A DNA stretch of 64,000 bases from Excoecaria cochinchinensis (taxonomy: Eukaryota > Streptophyta > Magnoliopsida > Malpighiales > Euphorbiaceae). The position numbers and the translations under genes were made by a program. Location: assembly GCA_947683425.1 (NCBI GenBank), contig CANTUQ010000328.1, forward strand, positions 124,001 to 188,000. Direction: 5' to 3'. Under the pieces are notes generated by a model, which saw nothing but the letters and a program-made list of their open reading frames with translations, had not been told where the DNA came from and searched no databases. This document shows, piece by piece, positions 63,483-64,000 of the stretch (positions are counted from its first letter, which is position 1; every line of letters begins with the position of its first letter).

Positions 63483-64000
63483 AGCCTGCCGGTCACAATG
63501 CGTCGAGGATTGGCTTCGTCGTGATCCGACGAATTTTTACGGGCTTCTGAAGGCATTATACTAGGGGAAATCGCCGAAATCGAGAAATCGCCAAAAGTGG
63601 TGAAATTTTGGATCCGGGTCGAATAATTCAGGAAAACCTGATCGGAATAGCTACCGGGAGCCTGCCGGTCACAATGTGTCGAGGATTGGCTTCGTCGTGA
63701 TCCGACGAATTTTTACGGGCGTCTGAAGGCATTATACTAGGGGAAATCTCCGAAATCGAGAAATCACCAAAAGTGGTAAAATTTTGGATCCGGGTCGAAT
63801 AATTCAGGAAAACCTGATCGGAATAGCTACTGGGAGCCTGCCGGTCACAATGCGCCGAGGATTGGCTTCGTCGTGATCCAACGAATTTTTACGGGCTTCT
63901 GAAGGCATTATACTAGGGGAAATCGCCGAAATCGCCAAAAGTGGTGAAATTTTGGATCCGGGTCGAATAATTCAGGAAAACCTGATCGGAATAGCTACCG

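Larger units (their letters stand above)
1..64000. repeat. Tandem satellite DNA array, 176-bp monomer, fills the window
   Basis: The same 176-bp unit recurs without interruption from the first to the last base, always in the same orientation. Phase landmarks in each unit, in order, are 'agcctgccggtcacaatgcg', 'ggcttcgtcgtgatc', 'aatttttacgggcttctg', 'gcattatactagggg', a GAAA-rich stretch, 'aaattttggatccgggtcg' and 'ttcaggaaaacctgatcgg'. Monomers differ from each other mostly by single substitutions and a few recurrent short deletions. No stretch of unique sequence, transposon or gene lies between copies. Satellites of this length are known from centromeric and other constitutive heterochromatin, especially in plants, where the unit is close to the nucleosome repeat length. 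I do not recognise the family, and the chromosomal location is inferred from type only. Confidence 0.98.
56222..64000. repeat. Block C satellite subfamily (gatccg / gccaaaag / ctaccggg)
   Basis: Monomers carry 'gatccgacg' like block A but 'gccaaaagtgg' like block B, and most end in 'ctaccggg' instead of 'ctactggg'. Variants private to this block are 168-bp copies, a 155-bp copy present twice, and a 'gggcgtctg' or 'gggtgtctg' type with 'atcacc' and 'gtggtaaaa'. The 10-bp deletion of block B is absent. Duplications are short (about 1 kb), and the block continues to the right of the window. Confidence 0.9.

Noticed and set aside
1..64000. CRISPR array
   Set aside because: Repeats are contiguous 176-bp units without unique spacers; no cas-like gene is present.
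1..64000. Tandem rRNA, tRNA or snRNA gene cluster
   Set aside because: No tRNA-like cloverleaf, A or B box pair, or recognisable rRNA segment was seen in the 176-bp unit. The two dyads are too short to define a structured RNA.
1..64000. Transposable element or LTR insertion in the array
   Set aside because: Monomer starts can be followed across the window with steps of 155 to 176 bp; no gap, target-site duplication or foreign segment was found.

Overview
The whole 64 kb window is one uninterrupted tandem satellite DNA array. I see no gene, RNA gene, transposable element, CRISPR array or unique sequence anywhere in it. The basic monomer is 176 bp (phase used here: each monomer starts at 'agcctgccgg'). 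All copies, roughly 370, run head to tail in the same orientation, and the last is cut by the window edge about 2 bp short of its end. One monomer is about 49% G+C and carries 14 to 16 CpG sites. Continuous satellite of nucleosome-repeat length with higher-order organisation points to a eukaryotic centromeric, pericentromeric or other heterochromatic block. The length class is typical of plants, but I do not recognise this family and cannot name the organism.

Three blocks are separated by diagnostic bases. Block A (1 to about 3.05 kb) has 'gatccgacg' and 'gccgaaagtgg', and some monomers carry a private 17-bp deletion (159 bp). Block B (about 3.1 to 56.05 kb) has 'gatctgacg' and 'gccaaaagtgg', and many monomers carry a private 10-bp deletion (166 bp). 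Block C (56.05 to 64 kb) returns to 'gatccgacg', keeps 'gccaaaagtgg', mostly has 'ctaccggg', and carries private 8-bp and 21-bp deletions (168 and 155 bp monomers). Hybrid monomers mark both junctions (2959-3117 and 56046-56221).

Block B is a mosaic of higher-order repeats (HORs): a 17-monomer unit of 2931 bp whose inner 11 monomers (1895 bp) are amplified (6.2-15.2 kb); another 11-mer of 1896 bp inside a roughly 7-kb duplication, the first copy of which holds two extra 860-bp 5-mers (16.7-32.3 kb); a 16-mer of 2796 bp (32.2-36.7 kb); a 10-mer of 1740 bp (37.4-40.4 kb); and a 27-mer of 4712 bp (43.5-52.4 kb) with a partial third copy at 55.0-56.0 kb. Block C has smaller duplications of 0.9 to 1.0 kb. 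The pattern fits repeated unequal exchange or segmental amplification.

Open reading frames of 60 to 88 codons on either strand are by-products of the repeat; none looks like a gene. The points worth a second look are the HOR history, the CpG-transition nature of the block markers, block-private deletions at short direct repeats, two conserved dyads per monomer, and a cluster of single-base indels at 41.86-44.64 kb that may be assembly or polishing error.
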